64,000 nt of DNA from Leptidea sinapis (lineage: Eukaryota > Arthropoda > Insecta > Lepidoptera > Pieridae): contig NC_066311.1 of assembly GCF_905404315.1 (NCBI RefSeq), positions 6,386,001-6,450,000 of the forward strand, written 5' to 3'. Under the pieces are notes generated by a model that was not told where the DNA came from, did no database searches, and was given only the letters and a program-made list of their open reading frames with translations. This document shows positions 30,560 through 41,977 of the stretch, in pieces. Position numbers and translations under genes: made by a program. Numbering within the stretch: the stretch's first letter is position 1; each line of letters begins with the position of its first letter.

Positions 30560-31097
30560 AATATGTAGTTCGCATAAAATTGCAGTGAATTGTTGGATAA
30601 AATAAATTTCAAAATCCCGCACAGATATCCACGAAATCCGATTACTAACATACTTGTGGAACCAGTAAGTAGGACAAATGCCCTTAAACATTCTCCATTA
30701 TCAAGGATGTGTTCTGAGTGCAATCGATTTTCCGCGTCCATACAAGATTTTGATATTTTTCATGACACAGTGACAAGTCTGAAAAAAAAAACTAACCGCA
30801 CATTTCTGTTTATAAATAATAATAATATGCTAGTTGATATTCATACAAACTATTTCTTTGTTATATTGTATCTATTATTGTTAGTAGTTAGTTAGTAATC
30901 TGCTTAAAATCCTTGTTAAATTTGTAGGTCGAACTGTATTTTGTATTTAAATTAATGTCTTGCAATGAGAGTGGTGTATGCACCAGTAACTGGCATTCAT
31001 ACCAGATTATAAACCTATAAGACCATAATTATTTTTAATGTTTTGTATGTAATGCTGTTGGTGTGTCAATAAATAAATAAAAATAAAATAAATAAAA
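30560..31097 (+). pseudogene. 5'-truncated jockey-like non-LTR retrotransposon
   Basis: The frame from 30590 reads MLDKINFKIPHRYPRNPITN, then SRTNALKHSPLSRMCSECNR and QDFDIF. The LL.kInF.vP.r..R......p..RTN...hSPl.Rmc...N....fDIF pattern is the reverse-transcriptase C-terminus of jockey-like elements. The 3' UTR follows, with a (AAATAAAAT)n/AATAAA tail to 31097. Same general type as 46578-47022. No catalytic domain remains. Confidence 0.75.
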
Positions 31098-31281
31098 GAA
31101 TTGGTCCCAAAGAATACGTTGTCCCTTTCAAACCATTTCAAGACTCTAGCAAATAGAGTTTTGAAATCTGTGCTAACCCATCTGAGAGACAGTTTGGTAG
31201 AGAGCGTCAGTGACTGTTGCCTTTCATCTGGTAGGCTCCGGATACCCGCCCGTCATATCCGAATGTGCATGGTGAAGGAAA
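31098..31281. other. Unassigned
   Basis: The open frame 31101-31334 (77 codons) runs into the SINE A copy; its first ~55 codons resemble nothing I know. Confidence 0.3.
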
Positions 31282-31550
31282 CCAATGGGAGGCTCCTTTG
31301 CACAGGACCACAACGGCGTCTATTTCCGCAGTAATTTGTAAAAATTACTGTGTTTCGGTCGTAGCTAGTGAAATTACTGGGTAATTGAGACTTAATGTCT
31401 CAAGGTGACGAGCGCAATTGTAGTGCCGCTCAGAATTTTTGGGTTTTTCAAGAATCCATAGCGACACTACATTGTAATTGGCAAGGCATATCAATTATCA
31501 TCAGCTGAACGTCCTACTCGTCTCGTACCTTATTTTCATAAAAAAAAAAA
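31282..31550 (+). mobile_element. SINE A with two internal deletions
   Basis: CCAATGGGAGGCTCC start, poly(A) to 31550. Lacks the TGCCGGCTAGATTATGGGTA segment and part of the TCTGAAGGGCGCC segment. Confidence 0.85.
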
Positions 31551-31659
31551 CTAATATCGTGTAATCAAAGAAGAAATCTAAAGAAAAAACTCGGACTGGG
31601 CTTATAAGGACTTGACTTCAACTCAAGGTTTTTTTTACGCAAAATACACGCGTTGAAGG
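31551..31659. other. Spacer between opposed SINE A copies
   Basis: About 110 bp separate the poly(A) of one copy from the poly(T) of the next, so the two SINEs form a tail-to-tail inverted pair able to fold back. Confidence 0.5.
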
Positions 31660-31972
31660 TTTTTTTTATGATAATAAGGGACGAGACGAGCAGGACGTTC
31701 AGCTGATGGTAATTGATACGCCCTGCCCAGTACAATGCAGTGCCGCTCACGATTCTTGAAAAACTCAAAAATTCTGAGCGGCACTACAATTGCGCTCGTC
31801 ACCTTGAGACATAAGATGTTAAGTCTCATTTGCCCAGTAATTTCACTAGCTACGGCGCCCTTCAGACCGAAACACAGTAATGCTTACACATTACTGCTTT
31901 ACCGCAGAAAAAGGCGCCGTTGTCGTACCCGTAATCTAGCCGGCATCCTGTGCAAAGGAGCCTCCCACTGGT
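31660..31972 (-). mobile_element. SINE A, full length
   Basis: Poly(T) 31660-31668; end CTCCCACTGG at 31971. Hairpin arms around 31740 and 31775. One of the least decayed copies. Confidence 0.9.
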
Positions 31973-32829
31973 ACGTATTTTATGTATGGTATAGGTAGGT
32001 ATAGGTATGCATTTTGCTAATTTCACGATACGTTTATCATGCTACTAATTTCTACAAAAACGCGTGTGAAGAAATGATATTATGCTGAAGAATATAACGA
32101 TCACTAAGTCAAAAATAGCTCCTGATTAAAAATTAAAAGATTCAAAGTACAAAGCTTAACCGCAAACTATAAACTTTTTTCACTGCGACTCCAAGTCCAG
32201 ACACCCGTCGCACCGGTTTCTGAAAGACGAATAAAACGAATTAACTGGTACATTCGCAATCTTAACATAACGTAATAAGGTTCATAGTTGTATGGATATG
32301 TAAATCCATTTTTTGATTGCAGTCAAAAGAGTACAAACCTTATTGGTTGAGAATACAGTGGAAATCAGTTTGGCTGTAGCGAGAAGTCCTCAGGCTACTC
32401 AGGATCTATGCAATAATTTTGTGCGCGCTATTTTAGACAATTGTTTTATTATTTAGCAAACACTAGAGAGGTGAAATTCAGGTAATTTGTAGTCACAGGA
32501 GCGTTTGCAAGTTTGAAGCCTGAAGCTTAATATTCCATTGAAATGTTTTGAAATTCGTGATAAAACAGTAAAACTCTCATTATTCATAGAACGATATAAT
32601 TTTTAAATAATAGTGATTTTATAAAGACAATGCAGGGTTTTAATATTAGCCTCAAAAGCATTTCAGTCGAATAATAAGTTTATTTTTGTCGTCATTAGCA
32701 ATCAATTGAATTGTATGAAATTTCTTATGCATCAGAAACAACTCTAAAATAAACTGCAGGCTATATTATTTAGTGACTTATTTTCAGTGACGAGAGTTGA
32801 TAATTTAATTCAATTTATTCATGAACATT
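31973..32829. other. Unassigned AT-rich DNA
   Basis: Nothing recognised. Confidence 0.4.
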
Positions 32830-33100
32830 TTTGAAGTCCGTGGCCATCATAGATATATACCGAGTCTTGCCATAAATACTGAAAGAAAGAAAAAACAATC
32901 TTCTATCGCGAATAATATTTATTACTTTTACAGTGTGTTAGTTTAATACATAAATATAAAACAATTTAAAATATAAAAAGCTTATTCGAAGAGATTTCCA
33001 TTGACTGTGATACAGTCCTTTAAACGTTGAGGCCAGTTATCAATAGAAGCACACACTCTTTCTATGGGAAAATTCTTCACTGCCAATCGTACGGGCTTAA
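32830..33100 (-). pseudogene. Tc1/mariner-type transposase C-terminus
   Basis: On the minus strand 33094 to the stop at 32992-32994 reads LAVKNFPIERVCASIDNWPQ then RLKDCITVNGNLFE-stop. A final S...W..RL..Ci.vnG..FE followed by a stop is characteristic of Tc1/mariner transposase C-termini. The 3' flank ends near 32840-32880 in CAGTATTTATGGCAAGACTC, possibly the terminal inverted repeat, but the partner end is absent, so this is a truncated element. Confidence 0.65.
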
Positions 33101-33525
33101 TTTTTAGGTTTTGTTACATCATAATAATAATTCGAGATGGTATTTGTATTAATGAAAGAGTTGTTTAATATTATTCAGACTATTTTATAATTATTCGTAA
33201 TGGAATATAATTAACAATTACTGATCTCAGACACCTTGACAGTAAGATAGACAGACAGAAAATGAAAGAGGATGTAAATACTACGTAATAAGAGGCGGGG
33301 CTGCCTAAGTAAAAATCGAAATTTAGTTTAGTATGAAACGTAAGTTTGAAATAGTAGTAATTACAGTATCGCGAATGGCAACGAAGTATAATCCCGTATA
33401 AGCGAAAAGTTGCTTAACGGCCATTTTCAATAACATATTGATATATATCCTTAGTTTAACTTATTAGAGGTAGGTAGGTATCTGTCGATAGGTTATTGAA
33501 ATGTAAGTAAGCGTAAAAGGATAGA
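33101..33525. other. Unassigned AT-rich DNA
   Basis: Nothing recognised. Confidence 0.4.
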
Positions 33526-33800
33526 TTTTTTTTATGGAATAGGAGGACAAACGAGCGTACGGGTCACCTGGTGTTAAGTGATCACCGCCGCCCACATTCT
33601 CTTGCAACACCAGTGGAATCACAAGAGCGTTGCCGGCCTTTAAGGAAGATGTACGCGCTTTTTTTTGAAGGTACCCACGTCGTATCGTCCCGGAAACACC
33701 GCACAAGGAAGCTCATTCCACATTTTTATAGCACGTGGAAGAAAGCTCCTTGAAAACCGCACTGTGGAGGACCGCCACACATCCAGATGGTGGGGATGAT
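33526..33800 (-). pseudogene. LINE B 3' end
   Basis: Poly(T) at 33526-33533, then the ATGGAATAGGAGGACAAACG 3' terminus and about 240 bp into the reverse-transcriptase tail. 5' end at GGTGGGGATGAT. Nearly identical in extent to 5257-5566 but cut 20 bp earlier. Confidence 0.8.
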
Positions 33801-35649
33801 AAACGTAGTGGATCTCCTTTTTTTAAGATTATAGCCGTCATCTATCAATCTATCAATGACTGCACATTTCATACAATCGAGTGAATCGCTTTTTCCTTAG
33901 GCTTTCGCTAGGCTGATGCAGACTAGCCTATAGAGTTGGGACGCGACCGTAGTGAGGTGACATATATAATTGCAACAGTGTTCTGTGATAGACAAAATAT
34001 TACAGGCATTGGAACGGTCATACATTTACATACAACATACTGTAAATAAACTAATTTCAGTTTTTCATTGTTCACAGGTACAAAGAATAGACATCATGGA
34101 ACTTAGCAGTAATCTTCCCCCACATCCATTGTATATAGGTAGGTATTACTACTTCCCTCGCACAACCACTTTCTGGAAGCCACAAATTTTCATGTTGTTC
34201 GGTTGAGTAGTTAACGTTTGAAAGCGGCTTTCTTTATAAGAAAATGTGACGGGATGAGCAAAACGTTCAACTTATGGTACGCCCTACATGCTTTAGCCTC
34301 TCAGGACTCTTGAATCGACCTAAGATTCTGAACGGCATCGCAACTTTTTTTTTATATTTATTGTTTCATATATACAAGAAACAAACTACATGACATAAAA
34401 ATAGTTAGTGGCTAGTGAACTTGATTACGTTTATGTGATGAGTGGTTTTATCCGAGTTAATATATGAATTTATGTGTTTGATTATGACTTTTGTATTAAT
34501 TGGCTAGGATGGCTCGTTTGTAATCAGAATATTAGGCGCGAATTCTCGCGTTCACCTAATGGGCATTATACTTTTGGTTCAGTGGTCTAGAATCTTATAT
34601 TTGTATCGCTTATTTGTGAGGCAGAAGAAGAAGAAAATGATGAGAAAACAAGGAATATGAGAAAAAGAAAAAGAGATAATTGAGTTATAGTAAATAATGC
34701 AGTGCAATTTACACATTAGCTAGGGAATTCACGAGGATGTGCGAGGATTCCCGTAGCCTTCCCGGGAGACATGTGACGTGTTTTTTTTCACAATTAGCTC
34801 GTACGTTACGCTGTTCGACGTCAATTTTATTTGCTATTTGCAATTTTGTTGCAAAAATTTACTTCCATTCCGCGGCATATAAATTGAGCCTTCATATGAA
34901 AATGCTTAAATTTTTTTTTAAATGACAGATTTGATTTTATACGTCTCCTGATGGTTTGATACTGAAAGGCATTGTCCGTTCAACTCAAAGCTTGTCGTAA
35001 AATGTCGCTATTGTGCAGTTATCTCCCCTCGCACAGATAATCACCTTCTTTGATAAATGTTACCCTTATGTGTCCACCTACACTCCAGCAATATCTGGTT
35101 GTTTTATATTTGCAATGTTTTATTCTTAGTTACATAGATACTTTAAGGTGAAAATTAATATTATGAGCGCTAATATCGTAAATCGAGTGGTATAAAAGAA
35201 AAGGAAGCATTGAATTACGTATTTTATATAAGATGTGTGTAAGTACCCACCTACACCTAAAATCGGGTTGTTGGTCCAACTGTGGCTGTAAATTTAGTTT
35301 TTATTATTTTTTATTTAATTCTTTTTAGTTTTTGAGTATAATATACATCTAGTTGTGTTTCTGCATATAAACCTTCATTAGAGATATTAATACGTAAGGA
35401 ATAATGTGTCAAATACATATTTTTTTATATTAAAAATGCTCCAACCATAATTTTATTTGTCTGGCTTTGAGCGCATTCTAATAAAGCAATCCATTCGCAT
35501 ATTTACATATTCATAACGTTTGCTAAAATACCACAGGCTGTTTCAGAAACAAATGGGACCGAATCGTTTGTGGACTGAGTTTCGTTTTTGTAAAGAGAAA
35601 TAGCGGGAAAATTATATATCTGTGTTTTTGATACATGCAAAGCTAGGTT
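33801..35649. other. Mostly unassigned; two decayed repeat scraps
   Basis: 34230-34340 is a heavily mutated minus-strand SINE A piece (GGGATGAGCAAAACGTTCAAC, TTCTGAACGGCATCGCAAC). 34349-34430 matches the antisense 3' tail of the LINE at 26830. The open frame 34737-34925 has no known similarity. Confidence 0.45.
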
Positions 35650-35975
35650 TTATACACTTGCTTTTCGATATTTATCAATCCAGTTGCAGCAGAAATAACT
35701 GTTCATACCCCTTTTACTCATCAATATGCCTAAGGCTTTTACATAATTGGAGAGCAAAGGTACTAGAAGGTTTGTAACCTCAAGGTAACAAACACTATAA
35801 GCACTAACATAATAATCAGGCCGGGAATCTTCCTGTGATTTCTCCTTAGTATGTGCTGCGGCGTACTCCTCCAGTGAATGCACTGGTTCCATTAAAAAAA
35901 ACTTAAGTTTCTTGCAAGCGGATAACACCTCAGGGGTCTCAAGTAGATATGGTGAATCCTGTTTTATCAGAGGTT
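35650..35975 (-). other. Unrecognised ~110-residue reading frame, possible host gene fragment
   Basis: A minus-strand frame is open from beyond 36100 to the stop at 35650, but the part right of about 35976 is antisense to an RTE retrotransposon. The remaining ~110 residues (KPLIKQDSPYLLETPEVLSA, SLEEYAAAHTKEKSQEDSRP, EVTNLLVPLLSNYVKALGIL, ending YRKASV) have a protein-like composition: amphipathic leucine-rich segments and a charged linker, not the low-complexity look of chance frames in AT-rich DNA. I do not recognise a family. It may be a terminal exon or a retrocopy truncated by the RTE insertion, or a chance frame; the plus strand is also open across it. Confidence 0.35.
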
Positions 35976-36330
35976 TAGGTTTGCTACGAGTATCTTGGAC
36001 ACAACGCCGCACAAACGTCTCGATACTTAAAGAGCTCAAGGTGTAAGAAAGGCTTTCATCTATAGTCAGAGCCCGTATCCTCAGATACTTCGGACATATC
36101 ACGCGACGTGGAGAGCATACCATAGAGAGACTTGTTGTTCAGGGAAGGTTCAACGGCTGTAGGTCAAGAGGACGCTCCCCTATGCGCTGGACAGACCAGA
36201 TCAAAGCCCTAACCAATACTCCCCTCCAGGCCTCCCATCCTAGCCAGGGATAACTGGCGTAGAATTGTTCGTCGTTCGACGTGGCCACGACTGCTCTGTC
36301 AAGAGTAATCCGACGAAGAAGAAAGAAGGT
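35976..36330 (+). pseudogene. RTE-like non-LTR retrotransposon 3' end
   Basis: The plus strand reads LLRVSWTQRRTNVSILKELK, then RILRYFGHITRRGEHTIERL, RSRGRSPMRWTDQIKALT and, after a frameshift near 36250, ARDNWRRIVRR. The RRtN.SIL.eL, LryFGHi.RR, GrRsRGR...RW.Dqik and W..ivrR series is the typical C-terminus of RTE-type endonuclease/reverse-transcriptase proteins. Several stops and frameshifts. It ends near AATCCGACGAAGAAGAAAG. A second copy is at 48700-49010. Confidence 0.8.
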
Positions 36331-39300
36331 TTAGGATTAGATATTTATGCAAGGTTCAGCACTTTGCATCAGCCTTTTTATACAAACTTTCTCACTAGAA
36401 ACTCCTTCCGAGTTTCAGGCTCCTTTTTAGAATATCCCGGTCTGATCGTGGATTTTACGATTAGGTCATCTTATACCAATTTCCTGACATCCCCTTTCGC
36501 CCTTTAAATTTTCGCTGTCAGTATACTTCAACCAGCCAAATCACAAAAAAAAAATGCCTTTAGAGCATATATGACTCTGACTCCAACTTCTAAATATGAC
36601 TAGAGAACAAGAGACAAAGAGTAGGACAGACAAAATCCTCTCACAATATTAATGGTGGCGAATCAGTTCATTGCTGATAAAGAATTCGCCAGAATGAGGA
36701 ATAGTGCTAGAATAGACGGAGGAATTACATTGCAAAGAATCTAATACCCTCGTGTGTCACGATTATGAGCATCGAGCAGTTGAAGTCAAACAACTGTTAT
36801 CTACAGTTGTTTGACTTACTTTATTACTTTATTTTACTTTATTTTTTAATTTAATGACTTGCATTTGTAACCACACCATAATGAGCTACTTAATGTTAAA
36901 TAATGTAACATCGTCATAGATCAGGACTTTACTCTTACAGCTACTAAGATATTCAATTTAATCCTCATTTTAAGCCTGAGTTAAGACTTTAGATTAAGTG
37001 ATTTGTTTAATAATAATTTTAGTAGGGCAATTTTAGTGATTACCGCCAACCCACGCTCTTAATTAAGTAATTACCAATGTTGCAGAACGTGTAGGCTGTT
37101 GATTTTGGCCAGATCCCGCCCACAACCAGATCGAGTCCTGTCAGTTAGTTAAACTTTTCTTGGTTTGTTAAGCTGACGTTGAGCAGATCCGTACGTTATT
37201 TTCATACTTTATTTTTAACTATGATAAATAGGTTTTGTTTGGCTTGAATCAATCTGCGCTGGATTAGATTGAGCTTTTCAGAAATTCGGTACGAATTATT
37301 GGCAATAGCGTGGAGGATATTTCTTCTTTAGTAACTGGTCTGAATTTATCAATTAAGGAGAGACGTTTTATCAAATTGTCATGAAAAATAATATGTAAAT
37401 ACGAATCAAGGAAAAATAAAAAGGCAGGAAAAATAGAAATATGTCTTTAAAGAATCCGACATCGGAATAGAATTAGAATTTGAAGACTTTCTGAATGCCT
37501 TAGTATTTATTATGTTAGTTACCTCAAAACTATATTATTTATGTACCGGTATTGAAATTCTTTTGGTCTTCCTCTTTGTGTGAAAACGTTATATCGTATT
37601 CAAACATTAAGTGGCAGAAGTATTCTTATTATCTTTGTTACCTGTTAAACCTTTGGAAGTATTATTTTATATTAGTAGGAAATATTATATCATTTTCCTC
37701 CAATAACCAGATATAATATATTTGCAAAAAGTTAGAACTATAAAGACTGCATTGAATGTAAATTCTGCTGTAGAAATTTCTCTAGTGTAGGTAAAGACAA
37801 ACTTATCAAAGGAAGTTAGCCCGCATGCTCGTTTCTCAGAATGACTTATTTGACTGTCGCGTGGTTAAATCCTGAAGATTTGCCGAATGCAATAGGAGAT
37901 TTTGGAGCATATTACAAAATCTCTGACATGAAACCTTTTAAAATCCAGTGCTCAGTCACAACGCTTATGCTTTATACATGAACGACAAAATGGCCTCGAG
38001 GCAGACAATATTAACATCCTGCATGCCACACATTAATATGTGGAGACAAAAGAATTATTTAGACAGACTGCGGTTAAATGGAAAAGGCATAAAACGCATT
38101 TTTTTCTCAAAATTGCTTTATTTAGAAGTCTTTTTGATGTCATTTCTAACACTACCAACGCTTCGGAAACAAATAAATGGCGTTCTGTGAGAGAAGAAGA
38201 GGCGCAAAAAAATCACCCAGAATTATTTTTTTGCCTTATTTTTGCTAAAATGTACAACATATCGTACTGACATTGTTATAAAAAATATAGTATGTATTAT
38301 TACTATGAAGTAGTCAAACCAGAATTGGAAATATCGTAAATTGCGAATTGGATCAGTTTATCTATGTTTCTGTAGGGTTCACGTGATGGTTGTGATTTGC
38401 TTAAATGAGGTTTAATGATGCTGTAGGTCGAGTTATTTTAACAGTTTTTTCTCTTTAAACAGTGGAACTTTTAAAACTGAGTCCAAGACATCTTCAGATA
38501 CCACATTAGGAACACAGTAGCGATTATTTGCTTCCGAAATGTTATGATTATTACCTAGCCAATAAACTTTCAGATTCCTGCGCCCGCTTACCTCAGCTGG
38601 TCTGACTTGTTGACTGAATTGTTTGCACTGCGAATAATAAGTATCAGGAGTCTATTCTGTTATAAGGTCATTGTGACCAAGACATTTCTAGCTTTATTGG
38701 AGCAGTTCCTCAGGGGAGATATCGTTCTATAAACGGGCAAATCATAGTTATAAAAATAAATGAGTCCGGTAGGAAAATTCTTCTTATACTCTAGATAAAA
38801 AAATGTACAATTATAAAAAAAAATACAGCTCCTAGTGGTAGTATGTGTGTTGAAAACTCATGTCACGCACAGGTACTATAAACAATAGGAATCCAATATT
38901 TGAAATTGAGGTCATGTTTGTAAAATGTAGGTTTTAGCTTAGAATACGAGTTGTCCTTTGTTCTCAAGTCAAACAAAACATGGAACTAAACAGAACTTTT
39001 TGTTTGTAAAATAATAATAAGTATAAAAAATAATTATTTAAAATATTTAATAAGATTGCAATTATTATTAAAAATATTTTTGTATTGTTAATTTAAAATT
39101 TTGTATGGACCCACTAAAAATATATGTACCACTATTTTTTATTTACAAAAAGAGGTGGGGCTTAGAATATATAGAGGCTAAATATGCAGTCAGTTTACTT
39201 TTTACTAAAAATTAACAGGATTGTTACTTAACAGGAGGGGATAAGAGTATCTTCGCATTTTATATGATAACTCAAACTCAAGAGTTTTAGAAGATTATTT

Positions 39301-39404
39301 AAATTTAATTAGGTACCATATTTATGTGCCATTAGTTCCATGACTCTATGAATTTTGGGATTCTGATAAAAAAAACGTGATAATTTGTTTTAGTAGTCCT
39401 CTGC
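36331..39404. other. Repeat-poor unassigned AT-rich DNA
   Basis: Three kilobases with no recognised gene or mobile element. A perfect 14-bp inverted repeat (AGTCAAACAACTGT at 36784-36797, ACAGTTGTTTGACT at 36803-36816, 5-nt loop) sits upstream of an ACTTTATTACTTTATTTT tract. The open frames 37948-38270 have no known similarity. Confidence 0.45.
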
Positions 39405-39856
39405 AGTAGCATCAAGATGTTAGCCTAAAGCTGCCTGCAGTATTCTGAACAGCCCGAAAAATATGGAAATCTGAATGTGCAAGGTCTGGGCTTCATGACA
39501 GATGTATGAACACTTTTAAGCCAATCTCTCTTGATTTTTGCTGAATGACTAAAAGTGTACGTAGCTGGTGGTATGGTGTAGCGTTATCGTGTTGAAAGAC
39601 CACCTTTTTAATTGATCAATTCCGTTCGCTTTTTCTAAACATCTTGCTTAAATAAATTTTTATGAGTTGTTGTTGATATTTCTGTCCGGCGGTAAAACCT
39701 TATAATGAACAGTGCTGTTCCAACCCTACTTATAAACACAACTCATCACATGCGGGTAAACCCGGGTTTTGACATTCTATAAGCCAGATCTATCTTTGAC
39801 CGCGACCGTTTTCCGATGCTCTTGAAGTACGTGATCAGTCTTTTATCACCGGTCAT
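39405..39856 (-). pseudogene. Decayed mariner transposase (catalytic region)
   Basis: On the minus strand: MTGDKRLITYF at 39856 down (the TGDE/k first catalytic Asp), then VFQHDNATPYHQL near 39595-39560 (second Asp in HDNA), then EIGLKVFIH and SPDLAHSDFHIFRAVQN near 39495-39445 (third Asp in SPDLApSD..lF). All three motifs of a mariner DDD catalytic core are in the right order. The first is out of frame with the others and a stop precedes SPDLA. HDNA to AHSD is in one frame with 38 residues between the aspartates rather than the usual 34, which may reflect indels. The left flank of the protein is cut by the Hel-2 element at 39866. Confidence 0.75.
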
Positions 39857-39865
39857 TAATCTCTA

Positions 39866-40180
39866 ATATCCGGACGACCGAGCCTTGCTCAGATTTTTAA
39901 GAATGTACAAAACTTGAACAAAAAAAAAACTAATAGGACATCTGGATTCGAACCGGGTTCTTCTGCTTTTCGGATCACCCAATATCCCATTTGAGCTATA
40001 ATAGTCTTGTATAATGTTTCTCATTCAAACATGGATAAAACCATTTTTTTAAATTGAAACCTAGATCGATTTATCACCCCCGAAATCCCCTGCATACTTA
40101 ATTTTATGAAAATCGTTGGAGCCGTTTCCAAGATTCAGATTATATATATATACAAGAATTGCTTGTTTAAAGATATAAGA
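39866..40180 (-). mobile_element. Hel-2 element with tRNA-like insert
   Basis: Boundaries A|ATATCCGGACGAC at 39866 and ATATAAGA|T at 40180; on the minus strand it starts TCTTATATCTTTAAACAAGC. A hairpin near the minus-strand 3' end (CCGAGCCTTGCTCAG) is slightly mutated. A tRNA-like module with A and B boxes lies at about 39942-40010 (minus). Its rolling-circle class is inferred from the TC start, terminal hairpin and A|T sites; it lacks a CTRR end. Confidence 0.6.
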
Positions 40181-41304
40181 TATTAGAAAGCGAACCATTT
40201 TCAAAAATCATTTGTGATTGATAAGGTTTCTTTCATTGAGCTTGTGTGGCACTCAAATATCGTGTTTTATTACCTATTTTTTTTAATGGTTCATACTTGT
40301 TTGGTGGTCAATTCCCAGTTTTATAGTATATATGCCGCTTCTTCAAAAATGGCATCCAATTTCTTCACTAGATTCACTCAATTTAACATTTTTTAAATTC
40401 TTAATAATAAAATAATATCAAGAACAGTATGTAGCGTGAGGCAAGTACCTATTCATGAATAATTTATAAATTCAACGAAAATTGTCCATGATTTGCTATT
40501 TCCATGAAATTCCTTATTGGCATTGTTTATATTTTCTTATAAATGTGTTCAGTTATATTTGTTAATTTTAAAATAACGTTTAATAGAGGCTGGGAAGATG
40601 CAGAGGTATTCTTATCGAATCAACTTCATCTAACTAAACTGTAAAAATACTGTTTACTTCAATACAATTTGTAGCTTGCATTATTTCGCTAATTTTTGGC
40701 ATACCTTCAAAATAGATTGACACGGCTTGGGCGTCCGTTAATCGCTTGGTATTGCCCACCACACAAAACTGTCCAAAAGCCAATGACATATTTTTTTTTA
40801 GTTGTGATAGTATTTATAAATTGTGAAGTGAAAATATGTTCTTGTAAAGTTTTAATCAAGTAGCTTTCCAAAATCAGGCTCTCTCTCCCCCAATGTTTCC
40901 CATACTTTTGTTTTTTTTAGTTACTTAAGTAAAGTTAGCATTTCTTTTCCTCGGCAAAATAAATAACTCTGTTTCGATATAACGTGTGTCGCTCTGTCTA
41001 TTTACATAGAGTCTATAATGAATACGTGAAACAGCAAGCACTTAAGAGACGAGCCTTCAGGCTTCATGAAATATGAAGAACCACTTGAAAGCTGTGAAGG
41101 GGCACTTGTGTCTAAGATCGAGATTTTCTGAAAACTGTTGGCTCGGCATCTTTTATGATTGACTTTCAAGCTCGTATAAACCTTCTTTGTTAAACTATTC
41201 TGAAGAGCATTTAATGAGTTATGCGAATTTTTTCTGTACTGTTTCTGGCTGACAGCTAAAAATCTGTGTCACACTTTATCCTGACCTATAAATTTCCACA
41301 AACA
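40181..41304. other. Unassigned AT-rich DNA
   Basis: No recognised gene. The open frame 40214-40396 looks like chance. Confidence 0.4.
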
Positions 41305-41580
41305 TTCACCTTGAAGTCAAGTCAAAGTCAAAAATATTTTATTGACATAAAATCAAAAAAATTGCTTGTTAACGTCAATAAAACAACAAAAAATACAATT
41401 CTTATCAATGATTTTTAAAAGTGTTTTATACCATAATATCATTGATTCAGATACATACATATTAATTACACAAAAGTTTAAACATGTACATATATTTAAA
41501 ATATTGCAATCCGCATTATTTAAACAATAAAACAGTAAAACAATACAAGGCTGAACCATAAAATCCATAAAAAAAATCTA
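41305..41580 (-). mobile_element. Possible LINE 3' end (antisense)
   Basis: Begins with GAAGTCAAGTCAAAGTCAAA then AATATTTTATTGACAT, resembling the short-repeat 3' tails of lepidopteran LINEs read in antisense. No recognisable protein. Confidence 0.35.
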
Positions 41581-41769
41581 AAATACTATTCAATTCCATA
41601 TTGTAATATCGTTTACGTAATCTTCAATACTGTAATAAGCCTTCGACATAAGCCTGCGTTTAATAAAAGATTTTATTAATAGATTTCGCAGTATTTTACC
41701 AAATCAGAGATTGTTGTTTGCGATGTCAGCCTAACTGTCTAACTCTACTTCCATTCAGAGTACTGTGAC

Positions 41770-41977
41770 GACTGTATAGCCGAGTGGTTAGCGATCCTAC
41801 CTACTAAGCTAGAGGTCCCGGGTTCGAATCCCGGTAGGTGCAAGCATATTTATATGATGAATATGAATGTTTGTTTCCGAGTCATGGATGTTTCAATATA
41901 TTTATGTATGTTTAAGTAAGTATATTGTATTAAATATATCATTGTCTTGTAACCCATAACACAGGCTATATATGCCT
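41770..41977 (+). mobile_element. tRNA-derived SINE S, reference copy
   Basis: The head is tRNA-like: A box TAGCCGAGTGGTTAGCG at about 41777, perfect T arm CCGGGTTCGAATCCCGG with B box GGTTCGAATCC at about 41820-41830, 3' acceptor-like TAGGTGC. The body follows (GTTTGTTTCCGAGTCATGG, TTTAAGTAAGTATATTG) and ends TAACCCATAACACAGGCTAT. Other copies: 5656, 8361, 21052 and 48506. The intact A and B boxes mean this copy could still be transcribed by RNA polymerase III (inference). Confidence 0.85.

Noticed and set aside
41770..41850. Functional tRNA gene
   Set aside because: A and B boxes are intact but the acceptor does not pair and the sequence continues into a SINE body repeated elsewhere in the window.
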